Shown here: in pieces, positions 34,480 through 44,960 of the stretch
Position numbering within the stretch: position 1 is the stretch's first letter
How the letters are laid out: every line of letters starts with the position of its first letter
Assembly: GCF_022682495.2 (NCBI RefSeq)
Contig: NC_071388.1
Span: 180,356,528 to 180,420,527, forward strand
Direction: 5' to 3'
Source: Desmodus rotundus
Lineage: Eukaryota; Chordata; Mammalia; Chiroptera; Phyllostomidae
Length of the DNA stretch: 64,000 bases
The notes under the pieces: model-generated
What the model saw: only the letters and a program-made list of their open reading frames with translations
What the model was told of the DNA's origin: nothing
The model's database searches: none
Position numbers and translations under genes: made by a program

Positions 34480-35130
34480 TATTTTATGTGCACCTGGGAC
34501 AGCTAGATTGTGAAAGGCCAGATCAATAGATTGACCAGATGAAACTTAACAATGAAGATGGAAAAGAATAGAGGGCTCCTTGTTGGCAATAATTGTAATG
34601 AAAAAGGCCAAGAAATTTGAGCTGGTATAATCTCAATATGAGCAAAACATGTAATGTGATGGAATTAAAAAAGCTAATTAAAATACAATTGTCGTGCTAA
34701 TAAGCCAAAGTCATAGGATGAATGGTAGTAATTCTACTTTACTAGGACAAGCCAGACAGACTTTGGCTGGAGTACTCAGGTCAGTTCTGAGCCACCTTAA
34801 CATTTAAAATCTCGCAAGTATCCAGATGGGCAACTAAGAAAGAGAAGCGTCTAAAAGTTATGTCCTACGAAGATCGGTTGAGGGAACTGGGGGTTTAAAC
34901 CAGAAAAATGAGATTTCAGAGCTATGTGGTATTCATGTATTTGAAAGACCATGATAGATAACAAAGACTCATTGCTCCTGGAAACAAATGCAGGGGAGTA
35001 AGTGAAGTTTCAGAGGATAAAGAAGGTTTTGACACAATAAGAGGAAATTTCTCAAAGTGAGAGTTGCCCAGAATTGGCTTGTGCTGTCTCACACACTGCC
35101 GTGCTTTCCGTTCCCTTAGAGTGGACAGCA
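34480..35130 (+). mobile_element. L3/CR1-like LINE fragment (sense)
   Basis: A long series of diverged landmarks from the CR1/L3 3' region: 'gatggaaaagaatagaggg', 'ctcaatatgagcaaa-catgtaatgtgatgg', 'cagacagactttggctggagtactcaggtcagttctg', 'cctacgaagatcggttgagggaactggg', 'gtatttgaaagaccatgat' and 'aataagaggaaatttctcaaagtgagagttgcc'. No intact frame. Confidence 0.65.
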
Positions 35131-36090
35131 CCTGCTGAAGGTGGCGCATGGCCTGTATCACATCGGCAAAGAAGTGGTTAATCAGAAATGTTCTTGGGAC
35201 AAATATATTACTGTGTGCAATTTCCAGCTTTTTCTTCTTTGCTACACAACATCCTCTTCCCTCCCCTACCTGCAAAACTTCTGCAAAAGAGAACTTTGCT
35301 TTCACCTGCTCATTCTCTCTCCTTTTTCATCTTTCTAGAGAGTTCTACTTTTGCAGGGCAAGTTGCTGGCGTTGTATAGAGACTGCAGAAGGGAAGGAAA
35401 ATAGGAAGCACTCTTACTTTCTGGCTCAGTTTCTAGAATTACTTGGTAATTGAGTATATAGAAAAAGTGTGATGAATTATTTTTAAAGGATTGCTTGATA
35501 CTTTTAAAAAATTAATGGGATGGAATGCTGTGGGAAGAGAGAGAGAGGGAAGCAAGCTTTCTCTCTGAATGTTTGCAGGCTTTGGAATGGGAGAAGCTCT
35601 GAATATCTACAAGACGTGGGTGAGACGGAGAAAAGGGAAGATGAGCAAGGTCAGAAGGAGACACAGACCGCCGTCCTGAAATACAGAAGTGTGCTCCCCA
35701 TCACGGGACAAGAGCCTGGTGAAACAAGCAAAAATAGGGGGAACCTAGAAGAATTTCTGGATCCTATTTACATGAATAAAAGTTGCAAGACTCTTTATGA
35801 GGAGAAACCAGAATTTTAAATCAGATCCCTTCTCCCATGTCAAATATTATGCAAATGTTTCTATCTGTTGGTGCTAGTGTTACTCACGTGGTAAGATGTG
35901 TGGGGCTGCCATTCCATAGTGTGGATTCACTCGTTCTCCGTGAACCATTCCCTGCTTTCAGGAAGTCTCACTGAGCTGCCTGTGTGTGTGTTTATGTGTG
36001 TGTACTACTTCCCTAGCACAAGCAGAAGTCATTGCCCAAACAGGATAAAACAGGGAAAGCAACACCCCTTCCAAATGCTGTTGCTGGGTA
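35131..36090. other. Intronic sequence, nothing assigned
   Basis: Unique sequence. Plus frames of 101 codons (35148-35453) and 99 codons (35520-35819) lack domain features and splice support. A short TG-rich run lies at 35982-36004. Confidence 0.4.
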
Positions 36091-36094
36091 TCGT

Positions 36095-36452
36095 GATGGT
36101 TAATTTTATGTGTTGACTTAGCTGGGATACAGTGCCAAGATATGTGGTCAAACACTATTGTAGATGGTTCTGCGAGGGTGTTCTTGGATGACATTAACAT
36201 TTAAATCAGTTGAAGGCCTGAATGGAACAATAAACTAACCTCCCCTGAGCAGGAGGGAATTCTGCCAGCAGACAGCTTCAGACTTGAACTGCAATATCAG
36301 CTCTTCCTTGGGCTCCAGCCTACTGGCCCACCCTGCCGATTTGGGACTTGCAGCCTCCATAATCATGTGAGCCAACTCTTGAAAATAAATCTCTTTCAGT
36401 GTCCATACACGTCCTATTGGTTCTGTTACTCTAGAGAACCTCGACTAACACA
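36095..36452 (+). mobile_element. ERVL/MaLR-type solo LTR
   Basis: Runs from 'TGATGGTTAATTTTATGTG' to 'CTCGACTAACACA', with 'gcgagggtgttcttggatgacattaacatttaaatc', 'gttgaaggcctgaatggaacaa', 'gcagcctccataatcatgtgagccaa', an AATAAA (36385-36390) and 'cctattggttctgttactctagagaac'. TG...CA ends and an internal poly-A signal fit a solo LTR. No retroviral genes are adjacent. The subfamily is not certain. Confidence 0.75.
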
Positions 36453-37400
36453 GGTGTGCTCCACATTGTGTGTTAACGAGAAACTCTGCCTCTGAAAGGA
36501 GATCGGACGACACGGACTGCAAACTCTGGTCCCACTCTACGACTTCCTTTGCTTCTGCCAGGCTCTGCATTCCATATGGAATTACACTGTGTGGTTTAAC
36601 ATACTGTGTTTGCGTGGGCAGAGCTGTAACTCACCAAAACTTTCAAAATATTTCAATCTATCTACAAAGTTTGCAACTAGGCAAAAATACACAGGAAGGT
36701 ATTTTTTAATTGAGTGATGATAATTGGGACATACATATGTGTATTATCAAAAAATGTGACTAAATTCTTCAGAAAAATAAAAATGCCAGATGGCATATAT
36801 AATAGATGTCTCATAGTCCTGTGCACACTTTTCACTAAGGGAACAACACCCAACTAAAATGAATTATTGATCGTCAGATGTTACGGTGAGAATTCTTCTG
36901 TAAGAAGCACTTTTTACATTGTTTTCAGAGTCCAGGGAAGATAATCTGTCCTCCAGGAACTCATATTCAACATACATTATTTAATGAATGGCATCGTTGG
37001 GATGCCCTGTTATGAAACCGTAAGGAGGGGATGCATTTCTCTTAACAGCAGAAGTGCCTTCATCTCTCCTCCCACTACACAGCCTCACTCAGGCTTAGAC
37101 TGATTCATTACAACTGTTTCCAAGAAGAATGGTCCTCCTGTTTCTTCCAGGTTAGAACCGCAACAGAGTGCCATTCCACACAAAACACAATGACGTTGTA
37201 TAAATTAGAAATAACACATTAAAGTAGAGTTTGTATTTGAATGACGTTGCCAAAATAAAGAGCAGAGAAGCACAAACGACTGCGATCAGCCATGACGCCT
37301 GTGAAAGGGCTTTGGATTGCTGCTTACACAGTCTAGAAAGTCAACACGTGTCAGAGCACTTTCTTGCTACTCAAATGTCCACACGTCCAAGTAAAGCCAA
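36453..37400. other. Intronic sequence, nothing assigned
   Basis: No repeat or exon recognised. Small frames without features. Confidence 0.4.
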
Positions 37401-37402
37401 CT

Positions 37403-37672
37403 TCAAACCCAGTGTGTCACTAGAGATACATTAAAATGTAGATTCTCTACACCTTTAGTAGGCTTGTTTTTAATGTTGCCGGGGATCATCTCAGTTGACC
37501 GAGGCTTCCATGTAAGTGAGAACTTGGCTAACTGGCCTGAAAGATCCTCGCCGAACCTGACGTGCTTGAGCTTTCTGCTAGGAGTCTGAAGTTGGCTGGT
37601 GGAAGGACAGAGCAGCCTATTCACATTCCCTGAAGTATTTCCTTTTGATTCTAAATGTATTTTTGTAACCAC
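37403..37672 (-). pseudogene. Possible fragment of a Ki-67/Repo-Man-like gene
   Basis: The minus frame encodes, near its middle, 'SRKLKHVRFGEDLSGQL' followed by a Ser/Leu/Pro-containing stretch. Ki-67 and Repo-Man (CDCA2) share a PP1-docking region with a basic cluster, V-x-F, then a conserved acidic/Leu segment. The spacing here is similar but many positions differ. A possible acceptor (a pyrimidine-rich stretch ending CAG) precedes it, but the only nearby donor is weak (GTGTAG) and the frame runs on to a stop. It could be a decayed retrocopy, an old exon, or coincidence. Confidence 0.25.
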
Positions 37673-37779
37673 AAACCCGTAGGGTAATACCTGGCTGAGG
37701 CAGTAAGACCTTTAGTTCACTATGGAAATCATAATCCTCCAGCTTCTAAAAAATGTATTTTTTCTTCGTATGCTCTTCT

Positions 37780-38940
37780 TTCTTTTTTAGAATAAAATAT
37801 TTCTTTTCCTCTCATCTCTTTTTCCCTTTGACAGCCATCAGTTTATTCTCTGTACCTATGGGTCTGTTTCTATTTTGTTCTGTTTATTCATTTGTTTTGT
37901 TTTATTTAGATTCCACATAAATGAGATCATACGGTACTTGTTTTTCTCTGACTTATTTCACTTAGCATAATACCCTCTAAGTCCATCAATGTTTGTGCAA
38001 ATGGCAAGATACCATTTTTTATTGCTGAATAATATTTCATTGTATATATGTACCACAGCTTCTTTATTCATTCACCTGCTAATACATACATACCACATCT
38101 TCAGTCATTCATCTATGTATCTATGTTGCGTCTATACCTTGGCTATTAGTAGTAATGCTGTAATGAACGTAGGGGTACCTATATCTTTCCAAATTAGTGT
38201 TTTGTTTTCTTTGGATAAATACCCCAAAGTGTAATTGTTGGATTGTAAGGCAGCTTTATTTATAATTTTTTGAGGAATCTCCATATAGTTTTCCATAGAG
38301 GCTGCACTAACTTACAATCCCACCAACAGTGCATGCGGGTTTCCTTTTCTCTACGTCCTCACCAGCATTGTTATTTATTGATTTAACAATGGCAGCCATT
38401 CCGACAAGTAGGAGGTGATATCTCATTGTGGTTTCAATTTTGCATTTCCCTGGTGATTAGTGATATTTAGCATCTTTTCACGTCTGTTGACTGTCTTTAT
38501 GTCCTCTTTGAAGAAATGTATATTCAGGTCCTCTGTCCATTTTTAATTAGATTTTGGGAGGTATTAAGTTGTATGAACTCCTTATATATTTTGGATATTA
38601 GCTCTTTATCAGATGTATCATTTGCAAATATCTCCTCCCATGCAATAGATTGTCTTGTTTTGTTGATGGTTTCCTTCACTGGGCAAAAACTTTTTAGTTT
38701 GATGCAGTTCCATTTGTTTATTTTTTCTTTTGTTTTCCTTGCCTGAGGGGCTATACCCAAGAAGATACCGCTAAGAGCGTGCCGGAGAGTTTACCGCCTA
38801 TGTTCTTTTCTAGGAGTTTTATGGTTTGAGGTCTTCAATCCATTTGAGTTTATTTTTGTGTAAGAAAGTGGTCCAATTTGATTTTCTGCATATATCTGTC
38901 TTATTTTGTCCTCGGGTTCACATTGTCTACAGTAGTTTGA
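37780..38940 (-). mobile_element. L1 (antisense), 3' end through ORF2
   Basis: Continuous antisense L1: 'ccacataaatgagatcatacggtacttg', 'tgaataatatttcattgtatatatgtacca', 'cactaacttacaatcccaccaacagtgcatg', 'tggtgattagtgatatttagcatc', 'ctccttatatattttggatattagctctttatcagatg', 'ctgggcaaaaactttttagtttgatg' and 'ttgtctacagtagtttgac'. Frames are broken throughout. Boundaries are approximate. Confidence 0.9.
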
Positions 38941-39590
38941 CCAGGAATACATGGCGACAAGCAGAGTCATGACATTTGAAAAGCAGGAGGATTGAGAAAT
39001 GCTCAGCGTGGGCGTCTGACAACCTGCTATCTGCTCTATCTCATAGGGGTCTAGAGGACAAGGTCTAAGGCCACGGTAATCGTCAGTACAGCTCATACTA
39101 CAGACCTGGTGGCCTGCGTGTGCTTAATAAACACTATCAGACAATTACAGTGATGATTGGTAACTGTCTCCAATGTTGCTATCACTTGCCAAAGAATTAA
39201 ACTACATTTATACTTTCAGTAATTATCTCCGATGCCAAATTGTTCCCATATGGACCCAAACATTGCTATTTTAGGCTGGATTCACACGATAGCAGCGATT
39301 ACTTAATTATCCTACTGTGAGCAGAGCCCAGTTTTCAAAAGTAACGACTTTCACAACTCATTAGGCCATCTTTGGTCTGCTGCAGGCACGGTCACCCAGT
39401 AAGCTGAGGATAGAGGTGGAACGGGACGCAGAAATCTCTACTGAAGACAGAGGCACGGTGGCTGTCTTACTCGTCAGAACTATGCCACTTAAAGTTCCAC
39501 ATGTTCTAATAAAGTAATAATATTTTAAACTCATCTCAAGTATGTAACCTTAAGTGAGAGATGCACACACAAGCATGGCATCAACAGCAT
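38941..39590. other. Intronic sequence, nothing assigned
   Basis: Unique sequence between an L1 and a Ves SINE. No exon evidence. Confidence 0.4.
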
Positions 39591-39611
39591 TTTTGAATGT
39601 TCTGTACTTTA

Positions 39612-39822
39612 TTTATTTACTTTAAAGATTTTATTTATTTTTTAGAGAGGGAAAGGGAAGGAGAAAGAGAGGGAAAGAAACATCAATATGTGGTTGCCTC
39701 TCATGTGCCCCTTACTGGGGACCTGGCCTGCAACCCAGGCATGTGCCCTACGTTGGGAATTGAACTGGCGACCCTTTGGCTTGCAGGCTGGCACTCAACC
39801 ACTGAGCTACACCATCCAGGGC
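39612..39822 (-). mobile_element. Ves SINE (bat-specific)
   Basis: Antisense Ves: T-rich start, 'gttgcctctcatgtgcccc', 'acctggcctgcaacccaggcatgtgccc', 'gaattgaactggcgaccctttggcttgcaggctgg' and end 'ccatccagggc'. TSD of 17 bp with one mismatch, GAATGTTCTGT(A/G)CTTTA, at 39595-39611 and 39823-39839. Confidence 0.95.
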
Positions 39823-39839
39823 GAATGTTCTGTGCTTTA

Positions 39840-40625
39840 AAGAAAGAATCTGAAGGTTTTGCTTGGGGTATGGCTTTTACAGGACTGCCACAGACTCAGG
39901 CATGCTCAGCTGACCACAGCATTATGATTCTCTCCTGAGTCAATACTGGCAATTTCTAAATCCTCTGGATCAATACCCATGATTTTGAATAAGAACATGA
40001 CTACAGAGTCTCAGGTTAGGTAACTGTCTGGTTGGCGGGGGAGAGGGCAGTTTTTATAGAATGTCAAATTCACTTATAATCTTTAAGCAACATTTACTTT
40101 TATGCCTAAGGATACTTACAATTTCTTTCTAAAAATTATTAATTCAGTGAGGAACAACTTTTGAAAAAATGTATATAGTTAAAAGTGTGGCAAGGAGACA
40201 GGTGGCATACCTAGGAATAGATTTAAACTATAGACAATGATGGTACTTAAGCTTCTTCACAAACAGACAAAGCTTTCTGTGGTTTTTTTATTCCATTCAG
40301 TCTATAATCTTTTATGATGATCGTTTCATTAGCACCTACCACATGCTGACTTGTATTTCCTCTGAGGAGCTGGTGCCTCATCCACCTCGATGTTTCCTTC
40401 CTTTCCTCTAGACTGGTCTTGATTTGATTGAAATAATGTGGACTCTAAATGGTAGCCTGAAAATGTATAACCTTTAATTCCAAAATATGATATAATCAGC
40501 TTCAGTAATCTACAGTGGAAATACTAATGCAAGGAGAAAAACGAACCCAGGGGCCTGTGAGCAGAGGAAGTTCTCAGACAACATCGATCGCCATTTTTGT
40601 GCCTTTGGCGAGAATATCACTCAGG
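39840..40625. other. Intronic sequence, nothing assigned
   Basis: Unique, with no exon or named repeat. Confidence 0.4.
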
Positions 40626-40638
40626 TGGCAGGGTGTTA

Positions 40639-41776
40639 TTTTTTTTCTAAAAACAAACATTGCAGACTTTTATTTCAAGAAGTTTGCCTCAGAAATGGCA
40701 GAGAGACAGACAGACTGTCCTGAAGAATGCAGAGCTGTGACTCTTTGGTCATCAGTGCTGTGACACGGGGCTCATGAAACACTTATTAATCTCTCTGAGC
40801 CTCCATCTTTTCATTTCTTTCTCTTTTAATTTTTAATTTTCATTCTATTACAGTCACCCCAGTTTTCCCCCCTTTGCCCTCCTCCTGCTCCCACAGTCAA
40901 TCACACATCGTTGTCCATGTCCGTGTGTCACTTCATACATGTTCTTTGATTGACCCTTTCTCCTTCTTTCCATCATTACCCCCACTCCCCCTCACCTCAG
41001 GCCACTGTAAAGAAAAGGAAATCGACCATATGGGAGAACATATTTGCCAATGATACATCGGACAAGGGTTTAATCTTCAAAGTATATAAAGAACTCATAT
41101 GACTCAACACCAGCAAGACAAACAACCCAATTAAAAAATGGGCAAAGGACCTGAATAGACACTTCTCCAAGAAGGACAAACAGAGGGCCCAGAGACATAT
41201 GAAAAAATGTTCAACATCACTAGCCATCAGAGGGATGCAAATTAAAACCACAGTGAGATATCACCTCACACCGGTCAGAATGGCCATCATAAAAAAAACA
41301 ACAAACAAGTGTTGGAGGGAATGTGGAGAAAGGGAACCCTAGTGCACTGTTGGTGGGAATGCAGACTGGTGCAGCCACTGTGGAAACAGTATGGAATTTC
41401 CTCAGAAAACTAAAAATGGATCTGCCTTTAGACCCGGCAGTTCCACTGCTGGGAATATACCCTAAGAACCCTGAAACACCCACCCAAAAGAACCTATGCA
41501 CCCCAATGTTCATAGCAGCACAATTTATAATAGCCAAGTGCTGGAAGCAACCTAAGTGCCCCTCAGTAAATGAATAGATCAAAAAACTATGGTACATTTA
41601 CACAATGGAATACTACACAGCAGAAAGAAAGAAGGAGCTTATACCATTTGCAACAGCATGGATGGAACTGGAGAGCATTATGTTAAGTGGAATAAGCCAG
41701 GTAGTAAAAGACAAATACCACATGATCTCACTTAAACAGGAATCTAATGAACAAAATAAACTAATGAGAAACATGG
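40639..41776 (-). mobile_element. 5'-inverted L1, possible 3' transduction
   Basis: 40838-41002 is antisense bat L1 3'UTR ('gttgtccatgtccgtgtgtcac', compare the sense copy near 60970). 41003-41776 is plus-sense ORF2 C-terminus and early 3'UTR, so the two parts are inverted with the low-coordinate end of ORF2 at the junction, as in twin priming. 40647-40830 is non-L1 and ends (minus strand) with AATAAA at 40669-40674, then A8 at 40639-40646. GGCAGGGTGTT (40627-40637) resembles GGCAGGGTTTT (41777-41787), a candidate but imperfect TSD. ORF2 frames are interrupted. Confidence 0.75.
41323..41760 (+). pseudogene. L1 ORF2 C-terminal remnant
   Basis: Two partial frames (41323-41577 and 41605 onward) show the L1 ORF2p C-terminal pattern: '...[17 protein letters not shown]...', '[11 protein letters not shown]', then 'MEYYTAERKKELIPFATAWM' and 'LESIMLSGISQ'. 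A stop separates them. This is part of the inverted L1 and not a functional gene. Confidence 0.85.
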
Positions 41777-41789
41777 GGCAGGGTTTTGG

Positions 41790-42515
41790 AAATAGAGCCT
41801 TAGGTGGGATAAAAGTGCCTTTATCCGAATACTGTACTACCTCACGAGCCTCCCCCTGCCCACACAGACATTGTGTTTCCATCTTTACTTCAGGCCACCT
41901 ATCCACTCTATTCTATATTCATTTAACTGCACAGGTTTTTCTGAGCCAAGAGTCTCCTAGATTTTATAAGTAGCTCCATTCTTACTGGGTGGCTGGTCAG
42001 GATTAGCCTCTTAATATAACTGCAGTGTGCTCATGCGTGCATACATATATAAGGGGGGAAATTAACACAGATCTTTAAGAATCCAGACAAGTTGCAATTA
42101 ATTCACATAACTCAGTTAGCAAGTGTTTCAAAAATACTGTGTTCCTAATCCAATGTTGCAAGAATACAGAATCTAATTTCTCTACCCAAGAGCTTTTAAC
42201 AAACCAGATGCAGACCTCAACCTCACAAATGCAAAAGCGATGACAATGCAACTGATATGAAAACAGAGTTCTGTAGAAGTATAGAGAAAGGAGAGCTAGC
42301 ACGTGAAAGACCAAACCAACTGAAGCAATCACAGCTCTCTTTGATCTGGCGTGTTCATGGGAAGCTCTAGGATTCTATTCACTTTTTGTGTGAGAAAGAG
42401 CTGGCCGAAGTCTTAGTTTGGAGCATGAATAGTTATAAAACAGAAATTCTACATTTTACTTAGTAGATCATTGGGAATAGTTTAGTTAATAAGTGAAAAT
42501 GAATGTAGGGTGTGA
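41790..42515. other. Unassigned sequence between two L1 segments
   Basis: About 725 bp with no L1 similarity that I can see, flanked on the left by L1 ORF2/3'UTR and on the right by an L1 3'UTR, both reading plus. It may simply be host sequence between two insertions. Confidence 0.4.
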
Positions 42516-42524
42516 CAGAATTAC

Positions 42525-42793
42525 TAATCAACAAAACAAGCAAGCAAGCAAAATATAACCAGAGACACTGAAATAAAGAACAAACTGACAGTAACCAGAG
42601 GGGAGGGGGAGAGGGATAGTGGAGGGAAAAGGGGGAAGGGTTGTCAAGGAACATGTATAAAGGACACATGGACAAAGCCAAAGGGGGTAGGATTGAGGGT
42701 GGGAGGAGGGAGTGGGTGGGGTAGGAGAAGTGGTGGCAGGAAAATGGAGACAACTGTACCTGAACAATAATAAAAAAAAAAAAAAAAAAAAGA
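42525..42793 (+). mobile_element. L1 3'UTR with poly-A tail (sense, 5'-truncated)
   Basis: 'caaaatataaccagagacactgaaataaag', G-rich body ('ggtgggaggaggga'), 'ggaaaatggagacaactgtacctgaacaataataaa' and an uninterrupted A-run of about 22 nt ending at 42791. It matches the antisense copy at 691-955. A weak TSD candidate is AGAATTACTA (before 42525) versus AGAATAGCTA (after the tail). Confidence 0.85.
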
Positions 42794-44150
42794 ATAGCTA
42801 GAGAGGTCTCCCAAACTGACTGCAAACCCTGGAAGAAAGCCAGTGGGCCATCTCCACACTCACTGTGAGTGTGACCAGAGGCAGATTGCTGGAGGTAAAA
42901 CCAATTGGTTTTCTGAAAGGAAACCTTTGGTCATCAAATTTATTTATTTATTTTTGTCATGTGCTATGAATAAAACGATACTCATACCACTGCATAGTTT
43001 AAATTATTTCCTGGAGTGCAGTTGGGCTTCGGAACTCAGTGATCCCAATTTTAAACTAACTCTGGGGGAGGCAAAAGGAATTGGCACTGCACAGTGAGGC
43101 ATTTCATCACCTAAGCTCCCTCACCCCCCCAAAAAGCCTTCTTTATATTTTAGGTACGAAATTCCATTACTTTAGCCTGAGATTGAGTTTCATCATTCCA
43201 CAGGTTCAGTTAACACACTCCAAATGAAAGAATCCAAACAGACACTTGATAAGCTATCTACCATGTATCAAGTTTATGCCAGTTGATTAGAAGACTATAT
43301 TCTGGAATGATTGACAGCTCTTTGACAATACCAATTTATTACCTGTCAAGCTGCAAGGTATGCTTTTGATATACAGAAGTGAAATAATATTGAAGTAAAA
43401 TGACCTCTAAGTTAAAACAGGAGTTATACTATTCCAAATAGATCCCAGATGACTATGAAAAACACATTTGTCTGAGCAATAACAATTAGATAACTGATAC
43501 ATGGTTACTATATAGAGGACAAACTTCACGTATACTACGGAAGTTCTCCTACCCTACTAAAATAAAAACAACACGGAACTCAGTAACTTGAATGGAACAG
43601 AAATTTGAAATTACAGATTTAGAGAGTAATATATGGCACAAGTTTGGTAATTAGTATTAAGGATATGACTTATTTCCTTTAAGTCATGGGCTTACCTGAA
43701 TTTCAGACCCATACATTAGAGGAAATGTGTTATAATTGGTTCACTTGGGTTAAATGATTGATATTTTTAACATATGAAACCTGTTATTTTGTAGCTGAGG
43801 TTTACCCTGCTTTCCTATAGCTTCACAAACTTTCCATTTTAAATTACAGAACTTCGATGCTAATTATATAAACTTTTATCTTTAAAAGTGGTGCTGCCTT
43901 TTAATCATTTGCTGCAGTTGGTTTTTCCCCCTAAAACCTTATAGAAGATGGCACTGTTCTTAATTTTGACCAGGAAGATTTTACTCATCTAGCAGAAGCT
44001 CAAAGCTTTCCTTATTAATATGCTAGGAATTCCTGATTAAAGGCAGAATTTAATGCAAAGCAAAATGTTTTAAAGACAAGAATTTATACTTACAACATGC
44101 AAATGTTTATCTAATGTTAGCCCAGGAAATAAAAATTCTTATTTTTTCCT
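42794..44150. other. Intron downstream of the exon
   Basis: Repeat-poor AT-rich sequence. A minus-strand CAG|GTAAGC donor-like site at about 43692-43700 has no acceptable partner acceptor, and the intervening frames carry stops, so no exon is called. Confidence 0.4.
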
Positions 44151-44153
44151 TAC
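44148..44153 (-). promoter_or_regulatory. Splice donor of the exon
   Basis: Minus strand reads GTAAGG immediately after exon-terminal CAG. It matches the U1-pairing consensus MAG|GTRAGT at all but the last base. Confidence 0.8.
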
Positions 44154-44414
44154 CTGTGGAATATATGGAGGGTCATTTCTCTCTTTATCAAAATTACGCA
44201 CAGCCCGGTTGGCCCAGGCAATGAATAAAGCTGTGGTCAGCTCATGGGCGAGCCAGTTAGCATTCTCTTCTTCTCTGTGGCCACTGGTTGTGCTCTCAAC
44301 TTGGACATCTGTGCCCCTGGAGGTCCAGGGTAGAGTGGTCAGTGCAAATCCATCTCTAGAGGGGCCCGAACTGCTAAAGATATGATACGGAGATGGCTGT
44401 ACAGGAGTCTTAAC
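44154..44414 (-). CDS. Internal coding exon of an unidentified minus-strand gene
   Basis: 261 nt, 87 codons, no stop, phase 0 at both ends. The upstream acceptor is strong: a pyrimidine-rich run ending CCTCAAG (44415 upward). The downstream donor is CAG|GTAAGG (44156 to 44148), near consensus. Residues 1-46 are Ser/Thr/Pro-rich and probably disordered ('PSPYHIFSSSGPSRDGF', 'TLPWTSRGTDVQVESTTSG'). Residues 47-51 are acidic/basic (REEE). Residues 53-73 ('NWLAHELTTALFIAWANRAV') should form an amphipathic helix. The end is charged and then Pro-rich (DPPYIPQ). I could not name the gene. The splice signals together with an open frame of exact triplet length are the reasons for calling it real. Confidence 0.8.
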
Positions 44415-44440
44415 CTTGAGGGATAAGGAAACACAAGAAA
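44415..44440 (-). promoter_or_regulatory. Splice acceptor of the exon
   Basis: Minus strand reads a mostly pyrimidine run (TTTCTTGTGTTTCC, TTATCCCTC) ending in AAG, then exon base G. A typical strong mammalian 3' splice site apart from A at -3. Confidence 0.8.
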
Positions 44441-44689
44441 TGGACGACGGGCCGTGGGAGACTACATTAACTCGGGTCATTAAAGTACCAGTAAGTGTAA
44501 ATAAGTATATAGTATAACCGGGATTTACTTAGTGCTCCTTAGGTCTGGGCATTCATTGTACTGGGCACTTCTACCCTCTGTATGATACGTTTTTGTCTGC
44601 ATCCTAGAGAGGTTCAAAGAGTTTATGTAAAATATGCAGTAAGTAGTAATGGATCCATGATTTGGAGCAGGCGTGCCTCATCCTGAAGC

Positions 44690-44960
44690 CCATGCTTACA
44701 ATGTGGAGGCTTTTGAACTTTGATATGAAGACCAGGAACATCGGGGTCACCCGAGGGGCTCCCTATGAGTGTATTTCCTGGCCCCAGGAGCCAAAGAATT
44801 TGATTCTGTGAAACTGGGGCCAGCCTAGGAATCTGATGCTGCTGCTGCTTCTTCTTCTTCTTCTTCTTCTTCTTCTTCTTCTTCTTCTTCTTTTTTAACA
44901 GTTCTCCAAGTGATTCTGACCTGATTCAGGCTTAGAAACCACTGCTCTAACCATTCCTTC
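44690..44960. mobile_element. MER5A-type hAT element with microsatellite insertion
   Basis: 'gaggcttttgaactttg', 'ggaacatcggggtcacccgaggggctccc', 'tttcctggccccaggagcc', 'aagaatttgattctgtgaa-ctggggccagcctaggaatctg' and, after the microsatellite, 'aacagttctccaagtgattctgac' and 'gcttagaaaccactgctc' match MER5A/Charlie ends and middle. Confidence 0.75.
44837..44896. repeat. (TGC)n(TTC)n compound microsatellite
   Basis: Four TGC units (44837-44848), fourteen TTC units (44849-44890) and six T. It sits inside the MER5A element where the consensus has 'ctgcattttaaca', so it grew from that motif. Confidence 0.9.

Noticed and set aside
34693..34715. Third occurrence of 'TAATAAGCCAAAG', similar to the 30357/32197 repeat
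   Set aside because: Only 13 bp shared, with no extended similarity, and it falls at a normal position in the L3/CR1-like fragment.
43690..43745. Donor-like CAG|GTAAGC on the minus strand downstream of the exon
   Set aside because: No acceptable acceptor between it and 44150 leaves an open frame in the required phase. Isolated donor-like sites are common.
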